Shown: positions 1 through 8,248 of the stretch, one piece after another
Position numbering within the stretch: the first letter of the stretch is position 1
Layout: every line of letters starts with the position of its first letter
Notes under the pieces: generated by a model
What the model was told of the DNA's origin: nothing
The model's database searches: none
Seen by the model: the letters and a program-made list of their open reading frames with translations, nothing else
Program-made: the position numbers and the translations under genes
Assembly (NCBI RefSeq): GCF_004355225.1
Contig: NZ_CP037933.1
Coordinates: 1,736,001 to 1,800,000, forward strand
Length of the DNA: 64,000 nucleotides
Direction: 5' to 3'
DNA from: Flavobacterium nackdongense
GTDB taxonomy: Bacteria; Bacteroidota; Bacteroidia; Flavobacteriales; Flavobacteriaceae

Positions 1-26
1 AAAAATACGACAACTGTCGTATTTTT
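1..26. terminator. bidirectional hairpin terminator
   Basis: A perfect inverted repeat (AAAAATACGAC / GTCGTATTTTT) with a tiny loop and A/T tails on both sides. It lies just after the stop of the minus-strand T9SS cargo gene and would terminate it; it could also serve a plus-strand gene off the left edge. Confidence 0.75.
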
Positions 27-49
27 CAATTAAATGATTTTCTAAAACC

Positions 50-1234
50 CTAGTTTACAAGCAGTTTTTTGGTGGTTTTATTTCCTTCTTTTTCAATTTC
101 CAGAAGATAAATTCCTTGGTTTAAATTTTGATTTGTAGTCATAGATTTCAATTCAAATTCTTTGACTTTTTGACCTAGAAGATTGTAAATAGTGGCTTTT
201 GCTCCTATTAAATTTTCAGTCACTTCGATATTGAAATTACCATAAGATGGGTTGGGGTAGATTTTGAAATTTACATTCTGAACACTTATAACTTGATCTG
301 AAACACTTAAACTTGCTAAACTTTTTTTCCAGAGCTTCGCTTCCTGTATCACATACAAATCAGTTGAACTCTTACAAAGAAATTTGGCTGGACTAGCATT
401 AGTAAATCCCGAAACATCAACCCAACTAACTCCTTGATTAGTAGTTTTATAGACGCCATAATCATTTCCTAAATATACCTCAGTTCCAATGCCTAGAAGG
501 GAATAAACACCAACACTCGGCAGTCCACTTTTAGCAACTGTCCAACTGTCTCCTTTATTCGTTGATATTGTGACATCGTTCGTATTAACAGTTGCTTCAA
601 ATAAGCTTATGTTTTGCAAATTATCTTTTATGTAAGCCAAGGAGCCCACTGTATTGTTCGGAATTCCAGTACTTTTACTTATCCAATTTTGATTTACACT
701 ATCGTATTTGTAAACCTTTTGATTGACTCCTACAAACAAATCAGTATCAACTATTAATAGAGGTTCTGCAACTAAACCTACAATTCCAGAATTGTGTTGA
801 GCCCAAGAACTTCCATTATCAGACGAAATATAAACTCCTTTATTTGTTGAAGTGGCGAATATCTTATTATTGAAAAAAGCAAAATTCCTAATTATAGTTG
901 TCGAACTAATTCCAGTATTCGACAAAACCCAGTTATCTCCGCCATTTAGCGACTTAAAAACCGTTCCGTTTGTAGAACTCGCGTAAAGAACACCATTGAC
1001 ATAGGCTATATTCCATATTTGCATACTAGTTATTCCATTGTTTATTTGTGTCCAATTGAACCCTCCATCTGTAGAACGATAAATACCATTGCTTAAAGTT
1101 CCGAGATAAAGTGTGTCATTCTGAATTGTTAATGAATAAGGTAGCGCCCCAGCTGGATTGTTACATTTTGTCCATTGTGCCTTGGTCACCGTGTTTAAAA
1201 ACAGCACCAATAGTAAAGTAAATATTCTTCTCAT
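50..1234 (-). CDS. secreted BNR/YCF48-like repeat protein with T9SS type A sorting domain
   Basis: This 394-aa protein is exported by Sec (signal peptide about residues 1-20, ending near TKAQ) and is a probable cargo of the type IX secretion system. The middle carries at least five Asp-box-like repeats with the pattern S-T/S-x-x-G-x-x-W (STDGGFNW, SLNGGDNW, SSDNGSSW, STNKGDSW, TTNQGVSW), which build a sialidase or YCF48-type beta-propeller. Residues about 322-394 form a T9SS C-terminal domain: it begins NFKIYPNPSYGNF, has an ATIYNLLGQKV core and ends in TTKKLLVN. No catalytic residues can be assigned, so an enzymatic role is not claimed. It has its own terminators on both sides and looks monocistronic. 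The T9SS proteins PorU, PorV and GldJ are encoded about 33-40 kb away. Confidence 0.85.
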   Translation of the reverse strand: MRRIFTLLLVLFLNTVTKAQWTKCNNPAGALPYSLTIQNDTLYLGTLSNGIYRSTDGGFNWTQINNGITSMQIWNIAYVNGVLYASSTNGTVFKSLNGGDNWVLSNTGISSTTIIRNFAFFNNKIFATSTNKGVYISSDNGSSWAQHNSGIVGLVAEPLLIVDTDLFVGVNQKVYKYDSVNQNWISKSTGIPNNTVGSLAYIKDNLQNISLFEATVNTNDVTISTNKGDSWTVAKSGLPSVGVYSLLGIGTEVYLGNDYGVYKTTNQGVSWVDVSGFTNASPAKFLCKSSTDLYVIQEAKLWKKSLASLSVSDQVISVQNVNFKIYPNPSYGNFNIEVTENLIGAKATIYNLLGQKVKEFELKSMTTNQNLNQGIYLLEIEKEGNKTTKKLLVN

Positions 1235-1283
1235 AATAATAGTTTTAAAAATTATAAGTCAAAAATAGGCAGCGAACAAAAAC

Positions 1284-1313
1284 AAAAAAATACGAAAAAA
1301 TTCGTATTTTTTA
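1284..1313. terminator. hairpin terminator after the PD40 gene
   Basis: Inverted repeat TACGAA / TTCGTA with long A and T flanks, between two minus-strand genes. It should end transcription of the upstream gene at 1325-2758. Confidence 0.65.
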
Positions 1314-1324
1314 AATTTCAAAAA

Positions 1325-2758
1325 TCAGTTTTTCATCAGCTCACTTTTTGGAATCTTGACCCTGCCAATAGCCGATTTTCCTTCTATTATTCTAGTAAAA
1401 TAAAGCATTTCGGTGGTTTCATCATAAAATGGAGAGCCTTCGAAACCATCGCTGTTTATCTTATTTCCAAGATTGATGGGCTCCGACCATTTTTTCCAAC
1501 TATCGTCCAATCGGTAAGAAACATAGATGTCATAATTTCCATAACTACTGAAACCGATGCTACTAAAAAACAGCGTTTTGGTATCGGACAACAACTGTGG
1601 CATTCCCTCATCGGCGGCTGAATTGATGACTTTACCCATATTTTGAAGCAGCCCATAAGTTCCGTCTTCTTTTTGGTTGGCAAAATACAAATCGGTTCCA
1701 CCTTGGGTGAAGTCGGTTTCGATTCCCATTATTATGATTTTACCATCGTTGGTGATGGTAATATCGGCGGTTTTTTCATAATTGTTGTAGGCGGCAATTT
1801 TCAGTGGTTTCAGACTTTGGAAATTTCCGTTTTTGTTTTCGAAGAATTCAAAACCTGTTTCTGTCGTGTTTTTCGTGTATTCCACGCCACCTTTGAGGAT
1901 AAAATTATCGCTATAAAATTCCATATAATTATAATCGTCATTCAAACTCAAACTTGGTTCTGCCACGGGAGGTTTTGCCCACTTTCCGTCCGCTTGTTTA
2001 CGGCTTGAAAAAACAACGTCTTTGCCATTGGCAAAAGCCGAATAGAAAATTTTTTGTCCATCTTGCGAAACCATTACATTGGAAACTTCACTATTTTCGA
2101 ACTCCAAAGATTCCGGTTTTGGTAAATTGTCGAAAACAGGAATAGTATTGATTTTTACTTCGATAGGAGTATCTGAATCCGAAATACCGATAGCGTCTAT
2201 TTGTTTCGCGCCTGGCAATAGTGCAAAATTGAATTCGACTTTGACAGCCACAACATTCGACACCGCATTTTGTAGAATGGCATATTCGATTCCTGGATTG
2301 AAAACATCAGGAACCTCTTGTACTTTTCTTCTTTTTCGACCAAAATAATACGCGTGATCTGCAGAAGCTGTCGATTTGAAAGTGGGCGTTTTCCAATCCC
2401 TTTTTCTGGTCCAAACCGTTTCATAATTTCCCGAACCATTGTCCACCGAAATTTTGGTCACGCAACCCGAATTCAAGTTTTCAAACACAGCGACTTGTTT
2501 TACGGTTTGTGGTTTTTCGAAACCCACTTCTATGGTTTCACTTCCATCGAGAGCTCTTTTGGGCATCCAAGCATTGGCCGAAGCACCACCTTGCGGAAAA
2601 GCATCGGGTTTGCCTAAAATTCGTTTGATGCTGTTTTGTTTCCCTCCCAGATCGGTTGAAAATTTAATGAGTTTGCTCGCCCATTGAATTTGTTGGGCTT
2701 GCGCAGAAGCGAGAATAAAGAACAAAGAATACAGAAGAAAATATATAGATTTTTTCAT
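1325..2758 (-). CDS. exported discoidin-like / PD40 beta-propeller protein
   Basis: A 477-aa exported protein with a signal peptide at residues 1-22 (ending ASAQAQ). Residues about 45-195 look like a galactose-binding or F5/8 jelly roll (ALDGSETIEVGFEKPQTVKQ, then GSGNYETVWTRK). The remainder has WD40-like PD40/TolB repeats: IFYSAFANGKDVVFSS, LLSDTKTLFFSSIGF, GSPFYDETTEMLYF. The family often occurs in Bacteroidetes as a periplasmic or surface protein next to OmpA-like proteins, but no OmpA domain is present here and no substrate can be named. It lies between two hairpin terminators. The fairly long open frames on the opposite strand (for example 1643-2008) are shadows of this gene. Confidence 0.75.
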   Translation of the reverse strand: MKKSIYFLLYSLFFILASAQAQQIQWASKLIKFSTDLGGKQNSIKRILGKPDAFPQGGASANAWMPKRALDGSETIEVGFEKPQTVKQVAVFENLNSGCVTKISVDNGSGNYETVWTRKRDWKTPTFKSTASADHAYYFGRKRRKVQEVPDVFNPGIEYAILQNAVSNVVAVKVEFNFALLPGAKQIDAIGISDSDTPIEVKINTIPVFDNLPKPESLEFENSEVSNVMVSQDGQKIFYSAFANGKDVVFSSRKQADGKWAKPPVAEPSLSLNDDYNYMEFYSDNFILKGGVEYTKNTTETGFEFFENKNGNFQSLKPLKIAAYNNYEKTADITITNDGKIIIMGIETDFTQGGTDLYFANQKEDGTYGLLQNMGKVINSAADEGMPQLLSDTKTLFFSSIGFSSYGNYDIYVSYRLDDSWKKWSEPINLGNKINSDGFEGSPFYDETTEMLYFTRIIEGKSAIGRVKIPKSELMKN

Positions 2759-2827
2759 TTGAATATTTTTAAACCATTAAGAAAATTAAGTTTATCAAGC
2801 ATCGTGTTTTTGGCAGAATTGAATTAG

Positions 2828-2861
2828 AAAAGGGCTATGAAAATCAATCCACAACCCTTTT
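2828..2861. terminator. hairpin terminator after the PQQ-like gene
   Basis: AAAAGGG and CCCTTTT arms about 20 nt apart, just downstream of the stop of the minus-strand PQQ-like propeller gene. Confidence 0.55.
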
Positions 2862-2879
2862 CATTACAACTAAAAACGC

Positions 2880-4712
2880 TTAATTGTTCACTTTGATTTT
2901 TTCTACTTTTCTGCCTTTGAAAGCAAAAATGTATTCTCCATCGGATGTAATATCGATGCCATCACCATATTGAGGACTTCCTCCTTTTCCTTTAGATTGC
3001 ACCGATCCTTTGGTTTCCCCATTGCTCATATCGATTCCGTAGATGATGTTTTTGCTGTTTCTTTGATCTCTCAAGAAATAATTATCTCCTATGTGATAAA
3101 AATAATCCACGCCTTTTATTTTTTCGGTGGCGTATGCTCTTGAGCCGTCTTTCTTGTTGTAAGCCGCCAATCCTTTTTCGGAAAGCACGACCACTTTATC
3201 ATCAAAATCGATTACATCTGTCGCTTTTCCCACACCCGCATCGTCGTGTTTCACATCGAATAATGATTTTCCTGAAGCAATTTCATAGCAATAAAACTGG
3301 TCTCCATCGCCTGCAAAAACGGTTTTATCTTCATATAAAATCAAATCGGTAATTCGTTTGTCGAATTTATCCGAACGCCAAGCCAATTTCCCGTTAGCGT
3401 CGTCCAAACAAACCAAGCCGTTTTTCTGCGCTTTGTAATCCCAATAAATATAGGGCACTTGCTGTTTATATGTTCCGCCCATACCATCTGATCTACTTTC
3501 CATTCGATACTCTTGAACTTGTACTTTTCCGCCTATTTGTATCAATACTTTGCTTCCTGTTTTGTAAATATTCGGAACACAAAATGCGCCTGCTACTTTC
3601 TCGGTAGCCCATAATAATTTACCGGAAGATAAATCGTGTTTTTCGACATATTTTGTTCTGTCGCGGGTTCCCAGCATCACGATATACACTGCATTATCCG
3701 TAAATAATGGTTCGGCAATGGTTCGGTAGTATTTTTTTTCTTTGGTATTACTGAACATTCCGCCGCCGCCGCCATCCATATCATTTTCATAAATGGCTTC
3801 CCATAGTTTTTGCCCGTTATTGTAATCGTAAACCATTAAACCATTGAGATATAGAAAAACTTTGTTGTCTTTGATCCACATATCCAATATAGCTCTGCGA
3901 GTTACCAATTCTTTTTCTACTGTTCCTACGAATGTTGCGTCCCATAATATTTCACCATTGGAAGCATTGATTCTAACCAATTGATTTTTGAATCCAGCAA
4001 ACAAAGCGCCCAAAGCCGTTGGCTTGAAATTGGCCAAAATAATTTCGTTTTTTTCTTTGTTGTAAATGTATTTTCCAACGCCACCTTTGAATCTATTGGT
4101 TTCCCAAATTTTTTCGCCTGTATTGGCTTTTACCAAAATAATGGATCCTTTTTGAGAAATCATAAACGCATCTAATTCCGAGATGTATTTTACAGTTTCC
4201 AGTTCTCCTTGATCGGCTCCATCTTCAGCCTTGGTTCCTTTTGGAATCAAGTTTTGATAGGCTTCGGAATTCCATAATTCCTTTCCGGTTTGAATATCCA
4301 AACAAGCCACTCTATCGGTACCCATTTTTCGTTCATCAAAAAGGAAAAGATAACCGCCCTTATCAGATCGCCATTGCGTGTATTGGTATTCGGATTTATT
4401 GGTACCATTAGTGGTTAGTTTTTTGTAATCTCCGTTCCACATGGCTTTCCCACTTGCGTCTAATACAGAAGCCGAATTATCATCTGTACCAATAACAATT
4501 TCTCCGTCGTATCCGCAAACCGCCAACCTTGTCGCTTTATTTTCGAATTCGGATTCCCAAACGGTGGCAAAGCTGCCCGATTTTTTTCCTGCTGCAGAAC
4601 CACCTCCACTTATTTTTGCTTTAGCTTTATCTAATAATTTTCCAAATTGTGCCGATGAGGGTCCGGCTGCCATCAAACAGATAGCTAACAGAATTGTTGC
4701 TAATTTTTTCAT
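2880..4712 (-). CDS. PQQ-like beta-propeller repeat protein
   Basis: A 610-aa exported protein with a signal peptide ending near GPSSAQ (residues 1-21), followed by a Gly/Ser/Lys-rich linker (residues 25-47). The rest consists of repeated segments of the PQQ-propeller type, each ending in a G-K/E-x-L/I-W turn (TGKELWNSE, TGEKIWETN, NGEILWDA, NGQKLWEA, SGKLLWATE, NGKLAWRS). These fit a seven- or eight-bladed propeller related to BamB and quinoprotein dehydrogenases. No dehydrogenase active-site motif was recognised, so an enzymatic role is not claimed. A scaffolding or ligand-binding role in the periplasm is the cautious inference. Confidence 0.75.
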   Translation of the reverse strand: MKKLATILLAICLMAAGPSSAQFGKLLDKAKAKISGGGSAAGKKSGSFATVWESEFENKATRLAVCGYDGEIVIGTDDNSASVLDASGKAMWNGDYKKLTTNGTNKSEYQYTQWRSDKGGYLFLFDERKMGTDRVACLDIQTGKELWNSEAYQNLIPKGTKAEDGADQGELETVKYISELDAFMISQKGSIILVKANTGEKIWETNRFKGGVGKYIYNKEKNEIILANFKPTALGALFAGFKNQLVRINASNGEILWDATFVGTVEKELVTRRAILDMWIKDNKVFLYLNGLMVYDYNNGQKLWEAIYENDMDGGGGGMFSNTKEKKYYRTIAEPLFTDNAVYIVMLGTRDRTKYVEKHDLSSGKLLWATEKVAGAFCVPNIYKTGSKVLIQIGGKVQVQEYRMESRSDGMGGTYKQQVPYIYWDYKAQKNGLVCLDDANGKLAWRSDKFDKRITDLILYEDKTVFAGDGDQFYCYEIASGKSLFDVKHDDAGVGKATDVIDFDDKVVVLSEKGLAAYNKKDGSRAYATEKIKGVDYFYHIGDNYFLRDQRNSKNIIYGIDMSNGETKGSVQSKGKGGSPQYGDGIDITSDGEYIFAFKGRKVEKIKVNN

Positions 4713-4739
4713 TTTTTTTTGCGTTTTTAGTTAGTAATA

Positions 4740-5108
4740 TTAAAAAGTAATGGAATAGCGCACCTTATAGCGCTGTTGTTTTTGAAGTTTGAAATAAAAT
4801 TTATGGTCTAAAACATAGTCCGACAGAAAGTTGGTAAACATTGGATTCTTGATATCGCTGTCTACTTTGAAAAAAGTAGACACTTTACCGCTTTGAATGA
4901 CTCCAATATCGGTCACAATTGTACCTTTGACATCCTTGAATTTCTTATCCTTTTGTTTTAAAAAATCTTTGGATTGAAAGAGTTCGTCCATTTCTTTGGT
5001 CACCATTTCACCAACCTGTTCTTCATCTGTTAGCAGTTGTTTTTGAGCAAAAACGGAGGTCGTAACTGTCAAACAGATTACAATTACGCATACATATAGC
5101 CGCTTCAT
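4740..5108 (-). CDS. small exported protein of unknown function
   Basis: A 122-aa protein with a clear signal peptide (MKRLYVCVIVICLTVTTSVFAQ). The mature part is basic and mixed alpha/beta and ends in an alternating hydrophobic stretch, KVRYSITF. I recognise no family. Its start overlaps the stop of the upstream gene in a TAATG junction at 5106-5110, so the two are probably translationally coupled. It therefore likely works with, or is expressed with, the lipoprotein encoded just before it. Confidence 0.6.
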   Translation of the reverse strand: MKRLYVCVIVICLTVTTSVFAQKQLLTDEEQVGEMVTKEMDELFQSKDFLKQKDKKFKDVKGTIVTDIGVIQSGKVSTFFKVDSDIKNPMFTNFLSDYVLDHKFYFKLQKQQRYKVRYSITF

Positions 5109-5608
5109 TATTGAACAGTGATTGTATTGACAACTAAAACACCTTCGGTAATGGTTGCATTTGTTGTAGAGTTATTGCCCACAAAATTGAAAGTGGCTCG
5201 AATTTTCTTGCCTGCTACATCCAAAGTAGTCACTTTGATTTCGCCCGAGGTCGAATGGAAGAAATCTGCTGGAAATGCCACTCCACCATTGGCTTCATAG
5301 GTTAGCCAAGAAGTAGTCATATTAAAATTTTGTTGGGCAGGATAGGTTCCCGCGACAGCTGGAAAATGGAATTCCAGTACGTCTTTGCCACCCTTGCTTA
5401 CAAATACGTCTATATATTTACCGCCGGCAACGGAGTTGGTATAATGCGTTGCCGTTGACTCATCGGCTGTAATGAGCGTCCCATTTAATTTGAAGCTGGT
5501 TTTATCTGCAGAAGTAGCAGTTGAACTGTCAGTTGAATCATCATTCGTACAAGATACAAATGGTACAACTAAAAAAACAAGTACTGTTTTTAAAATTGAA
5601 GTTTTCAT
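5108..5608 (-). CDS. lipoprotein, DUF6252-like
   Basis: A 166-aa lipoprotein. The signal peptide ends at the lipobox FVSC with Cys20 as lipidation site, followed by a Asp/Ser/Thr-rich tether (TNDDSTDSSTATSADK). The body is predicted beta-rich (TSFKLNGTLITADESTATH, then GTYPAQQNFNMTTSWLTYEA and GEIKVTTLDVAGKKIRATF). The FKLNGT opening and the G-x-I-x-V-T-T-L-D ending resemble the DUF6252 lipoproteins common in Flavobacteriia; the assignment is from memory of the family pattern. It is coupled to the next small exported protein by a TAATG overlap. Confidence 0.6.
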   Translation of the reverse strand: MKTSILKTVLVFLVVPFVSCTNDDSTDSSTATSADKTSFKLNGTLITADESTATHYTNSVAGGKYIDVFVSKGGKDVLEFHFPAVAGTYPAQQNFNMTTSWLTYEANGGVAFPADFFHSTSGEIKVTTLDVAGKKIRATFNFVGNNSTTNATITEGVLVVNTITVQ

Positions 5609-5692
5609 AATCAGAAGTTTTATTGGTTAATAATAAAAACAAATCTCTGATTATTAATGAAGTGCGTCAATACGGCAAATTACGTATTTTGA

Positions 5693-6652
5693 CTAAAATC
5701 GTAAATGAGGCATTTTTTTCTTCAAAAAAGCAATTTTTTGATTCAAAGAATCCAAGAACTTTTGATGTTGTTCTGAATGCGGATGGAATGGTCTATGCGC
5801 TAATCCTTTTTGGATGGTTTCGACTTCATTCATTATCGAATGAGTAGCTTCAGAAATTGTGGTTTGGGCGAATCGTTGCCAGATGTAATCTATTGCCATT
5901 GGGCTGGGATGAATCATATCTTCTGCATAAAAACGATAATCGCGCAGTTCGTCCATCATGATTTCGTAGGAAGGAAAGTAGGTTGCAGATTTTAGATTGC
6001 AGATTTCAGATTCCAAAATTTGATAAATTGCTGTAATTAAATGCGCTTTACTGATTTGATTTTCGACAAAACCGTCTTTGAGATGCCGAACTGGCGAAAC
6101 GGTAAAAATAAACTTGGCACTTGGATTGATTTTCCGAATGAAATCGATGGTGTTTTGAATGGATTTTTCAATCGTTGCAACAGTTAAAAGTTCTTTTGAA
6201 AATGCTGACTGAGGCACTTTATGACAATTGGCCACAATAGTATTGCTTTCAATATTTCGATACACCCAAGAAGTTCCATAGGTGATTATTATATGCGAAG
6301 CTTGAAATAGTTGTGTCAATGAAGTTTTCAAAACAGCATTCAAATTCACGAGAAATTCGTCTTTATTCGGATTACTGCAATCAGAATGCAGCTCGTAACA
6401 ATGCCAAAGTTCGTTATGAAAAAAAATGTCTTCCTCTGTAAAAAAATTTTGATTCAGGATGCGATACATCATTTTTTCGATAGAAACGGGATTAAAAATA
6501 ATCCCAAAAGGATTGCACGTATTTTCGAACTTGAAATAGTCGAACTTATCTGCCATATTCACAGCAAAACAGGAACCAATTGACACAATCTTGGAATGGT
6601 AATCAATTTTGAAATCGCTTTGTGGAATGGAAATTTTAGTTCGGAATTGCAT
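5693..6652 (-). CDS. GSCFA domain protein
   Basis: The protein belongs to the GSCFA family, named for the motif seen here at about residues 26-30 (SIGSCFA). The family is thought to be related to SGNH/GDSL-like hydrolases. A later block FYAEDMIHPSPMAIDYIW supplies the D-x-x-H found near the end of such hydrolases, and IITYGTSWVY is another conserved block. I chose the start at 6652 (MQFRTKISIP), which matches the usual family N-terminus, rather than the Met five codons upstream. Odd feature: the linker SEICNLKSAT just before YFPSYEIMMDELRDY is encoded by a 28-bp array of four AATCTNN heptamers (5985-6012), a repeat found elsewhere between genes. Substrate unknown. Confidence 0.85.
   Translation of the reverse strand: MQFRTKISIPQSDFKIDYHSKIVSIGSCFAVNMADKFDYFKFENTCNPFGIIFNPVSIEKMMYRILNQNFFTEEDIFFHNELWHCYELHSDCSNPNKDEFLVNLNAVLKTSLTQLFQASHIIITYGTSWVYRNIESNTIVANCHKVPQSAFSKELLTVATIEKSIQNTIDFIRKINPSAKFIFTVSPVRHLKDGFVENQISKAHLITAIYQILESEICNLKSATYFPSYEIMMDELRDYRFYAEDMIHPSPMAIDYIWQRFAQTTISEATHSIMNEVETIQKGLAHRPFHPHSEQHQKFLDSLNQKIAFLKKKMPHLRF
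5985..6012 (-). repeat. four-unit AATCTNN heptamer array inside a coding sequence
   Basis: On the minus strand the sequence is AATCTGA, AATCTGC, AATCTAA, AATCTGC, four perfect 7-bp registers. Related arrays occur between genes at 11138, 12675, 20821 and 59645. Here the array is read in frame within the GSCFA gene. Confidence 0.85.
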
Positions 6653-6676
6653 TGAATCTTTTTTCAAAGATAAAAA

Positions 6677-7465
6677 TTAATTGTAGAATAATTGTGACTT
6701 TAAATGTTTCGCGTTGGCTTGGCCAAAGAACCCTTTTTCTGAAACAATTTCAGTGGGATATCCATCGGAATTGTATTGAATTTTACTGTCCCATCTTTTT
6801 ATGGAAGATACAATCTGATTGTCATCTAAATACTTTTCAGTAGTACTTTGAGTGCTTAGGATGCAATTATTGAGCGAAATGGAGTTGGAAAAATCTAATA
6901 ATTTATCGAAACCCAAAATGTTTCGCAAGGCATTTTTTTGATTATCGAAAGCACAATTTACAGTCGTTGTTAGGAGCATTTTTTTCTGTTTGTCCTCTAC
7001 TGTTTTTTCTATTTTGACTAGATTTTCATTCTGAAAAACCAAAGTTCCATAATAATCCCGCACTGCCAAATTAGTAGCGTCTTTACTCCATTTTTCATAA
7101 GAGATTGTTCCGTCTTTATTCGATTTGTAAATGATTTCGTAATGAGCAGACGAAGTGATTTTGCTTAAAACACCGTTCACATATGTATAATCGAGGGTGT
7201 TTTTTTGAGATGATATTTTATTGGTTTCAATAATTTTTGTAATAAAATTTTCGGAATACTGAAACTCTAAAAAAGTATCTGCCATATCGATACTTACAAT
7301 TTTATTCGCATTATAACGGAGGCTGGTTGTCGTCGAAGAGCCATCTAGGGAAATCTCAACGATGCTTTTTAGCATTGGCACTTGTTCTACAGTTTCGGTG
7401 GAACAAGAACAAAGCGTGTTAAAAACCAAGACTAAAATTAAAATATAGGGTAAAGCTGCTTTCAT
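6677..7465 (-). CDS. hypothetical lipoprotein
   Basis: A 262-aa protein with a hydrophobic signal ending in NTLCSCSTE; Cys19 or Cys21 is the likely lipidated residue. The body contains repeated short strands (YNANKIVSIDMADTFLEFQYS, LDYTYVNGVLSKITSS, KIQYNSDGYPTEIVSEKG) like the YD/RHS-related repeats of DUF4595-type flavobacterial lipoproteins. No enzymatic motif is seen. The stop lies close to the start of the GSCFA gene (about 25 nt), so the two may share a transcript. Function unknown. Confidence 0.6.
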   Translation of the reverse strand: MKAALPYILILVLVFNTLCSCSTETVEQVPMLKSIVEISLDGSSTTTSLRYNANKIVSIDMADTFLEFQYSENFITKIIETNKISSQKNTLDYTYVNGVLSKITSSAHYEIIYKSNKDGTISYEKWSKDATNLAVRDYYGTLVFQNENLVKIEKTVEDKQKKMLLTTTVNCAFDNQKNALRNILGFDKLLDFSNSISLNNCILSTQSTTEKYLDDNQIVSSIKRWDSKIQYNSDGYPTEIVSEKGFFGQANAKHLKSQLFYN

Positions 7466-7698
7466 AAAAGTTGAATACGGATTCTCTTCAAAAAATCAGC
7501 TTGCTGATTTGGTTCGCAAATCAACTTCAAAAAAATAAGGACAGCAATTTTTGCCGATACAAACCCATTTTTTCGGATAAACTACGAACTAAAAACATGA
7601 TTTTTCATTTTTGACGCAAGATTTCTGATTCGTACTGTCCAACATCTTAAAAAGGAATTAAAAATTATTTTTTTGAAAATAGCCTCCAATTATTTTTT

Positions 7699-7706
7699 TA
7701 TATTTG
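7699..7706 (+). promoter_or_regulatory. candidate Bacteroidetes -7 element (TATATTTG)
   Basis: TATATTTG fits the TAnnTTTG -7 consensus of Bacteroidetes sigma A. A TTTTG lies about 23 nt upstream (7672-7675), slightly further than usual. The next start codon is 54 nt downstream at 7760. Confidence 0.45.
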
Positions 7707-7759
7707 TCCAACATTGTACTAAAATAGTACTATTAATTAACCCAAAAATCAAACACAAA

Positions 7760-8170
7760 ATGAAAAATTTATTTGCAACATTATTTGCATTCTGCATTTC
7801 TTTTACTGCAGTTCAAGCTCAAGAAAAAACTGCGGACAAAGCTCCACAAGAAAAAACAATGTCTAAGGAAGAAAAAGAAGCTGCTAAAGCTAAAAAAGAA
7901 GCCGATTTGCAAGAGGCATTCAAAGTCGCTGGTCTTACGGCTGAAGAACAGCAACTTGTTCGTAAAAGTGCTGCGGCGCGCTCTGCATTTTCTAGAAAAT
8001 TAAAAGAAGATACTTCATTGTCCGATGAAGAGAGAAAAGCTAAGGATAGAGAGTTTGTCATCTCTGAAAATGACAATTTAAAAGAAAAATTAGGTGACGA
8101 AAAGTTCAAAGCTTTCAAAGGAGCTCAAAAAGCTCAGAAAGCTCAAAAAGAAGCTGCTCAGCCTAAATAA
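7760..8170 (+). CDS. small Lys/Ala-rich exported helical protein
   Basis: The start at 7760 gives a 136-aa protein beginning with a signal peptide MKNLFATLFAFCISFTAVQAQ; the longer open frame upstream lacks one and spans the promoter. The mature protein is almost wholly charged helix (KEEKEAAKAKKEADLQEAFK), with a middle block LTAEEQQLVRKSAAARSAFSRKLK and a tail of KAQ repeats. It resembles the short exported helical proteins of flavobacteria and loosely the Spy/LTXXQ group, like the gene at 16082-16525. A periplasmic chaperone-like role is only a guess. It is bounded by its own promoter and a strong terminator. Confidence 0.65.
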   Translation: MKNLFATLFAFCISFTAVQAQEKTADKAPQEKTMSKEEKEAAKAKKEADLQEAFKVAGLTAEEQQLVRKSAAARSAFSRKLKEDTSLSDEERKAKDREFVISENDNLKEKLGDEKFKAFKGAQKAQKAQKEAAQPK

Positions 8171-8186
8171 GGCTCCGATTTTAACT

Positions 8187-8223
8187 AAAAAAAGGGTTTG
8201 ACATTCAATTGTCAAACCCTTTG
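8187..8223. terminator. bidirectional terminator between convergent genes
   Basis: Perfect stem AAAGGGTTTGACA / TGTCAAACCCTTT with A and T runs on both sides. It sits between the plus-strand small exported gene and the minus-strand alaS and serves both. Confidence 0.85.
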
Positions 8224-8248
8224 TTAGTTATTATATTTAATTGAATTT

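Noticed and set aside
1643-2687. Plus-strand open frames opposite the PD40 gene
   Set aside because: They are complements of a well-supported coding gene and lack signal peptides or recognisable domains.
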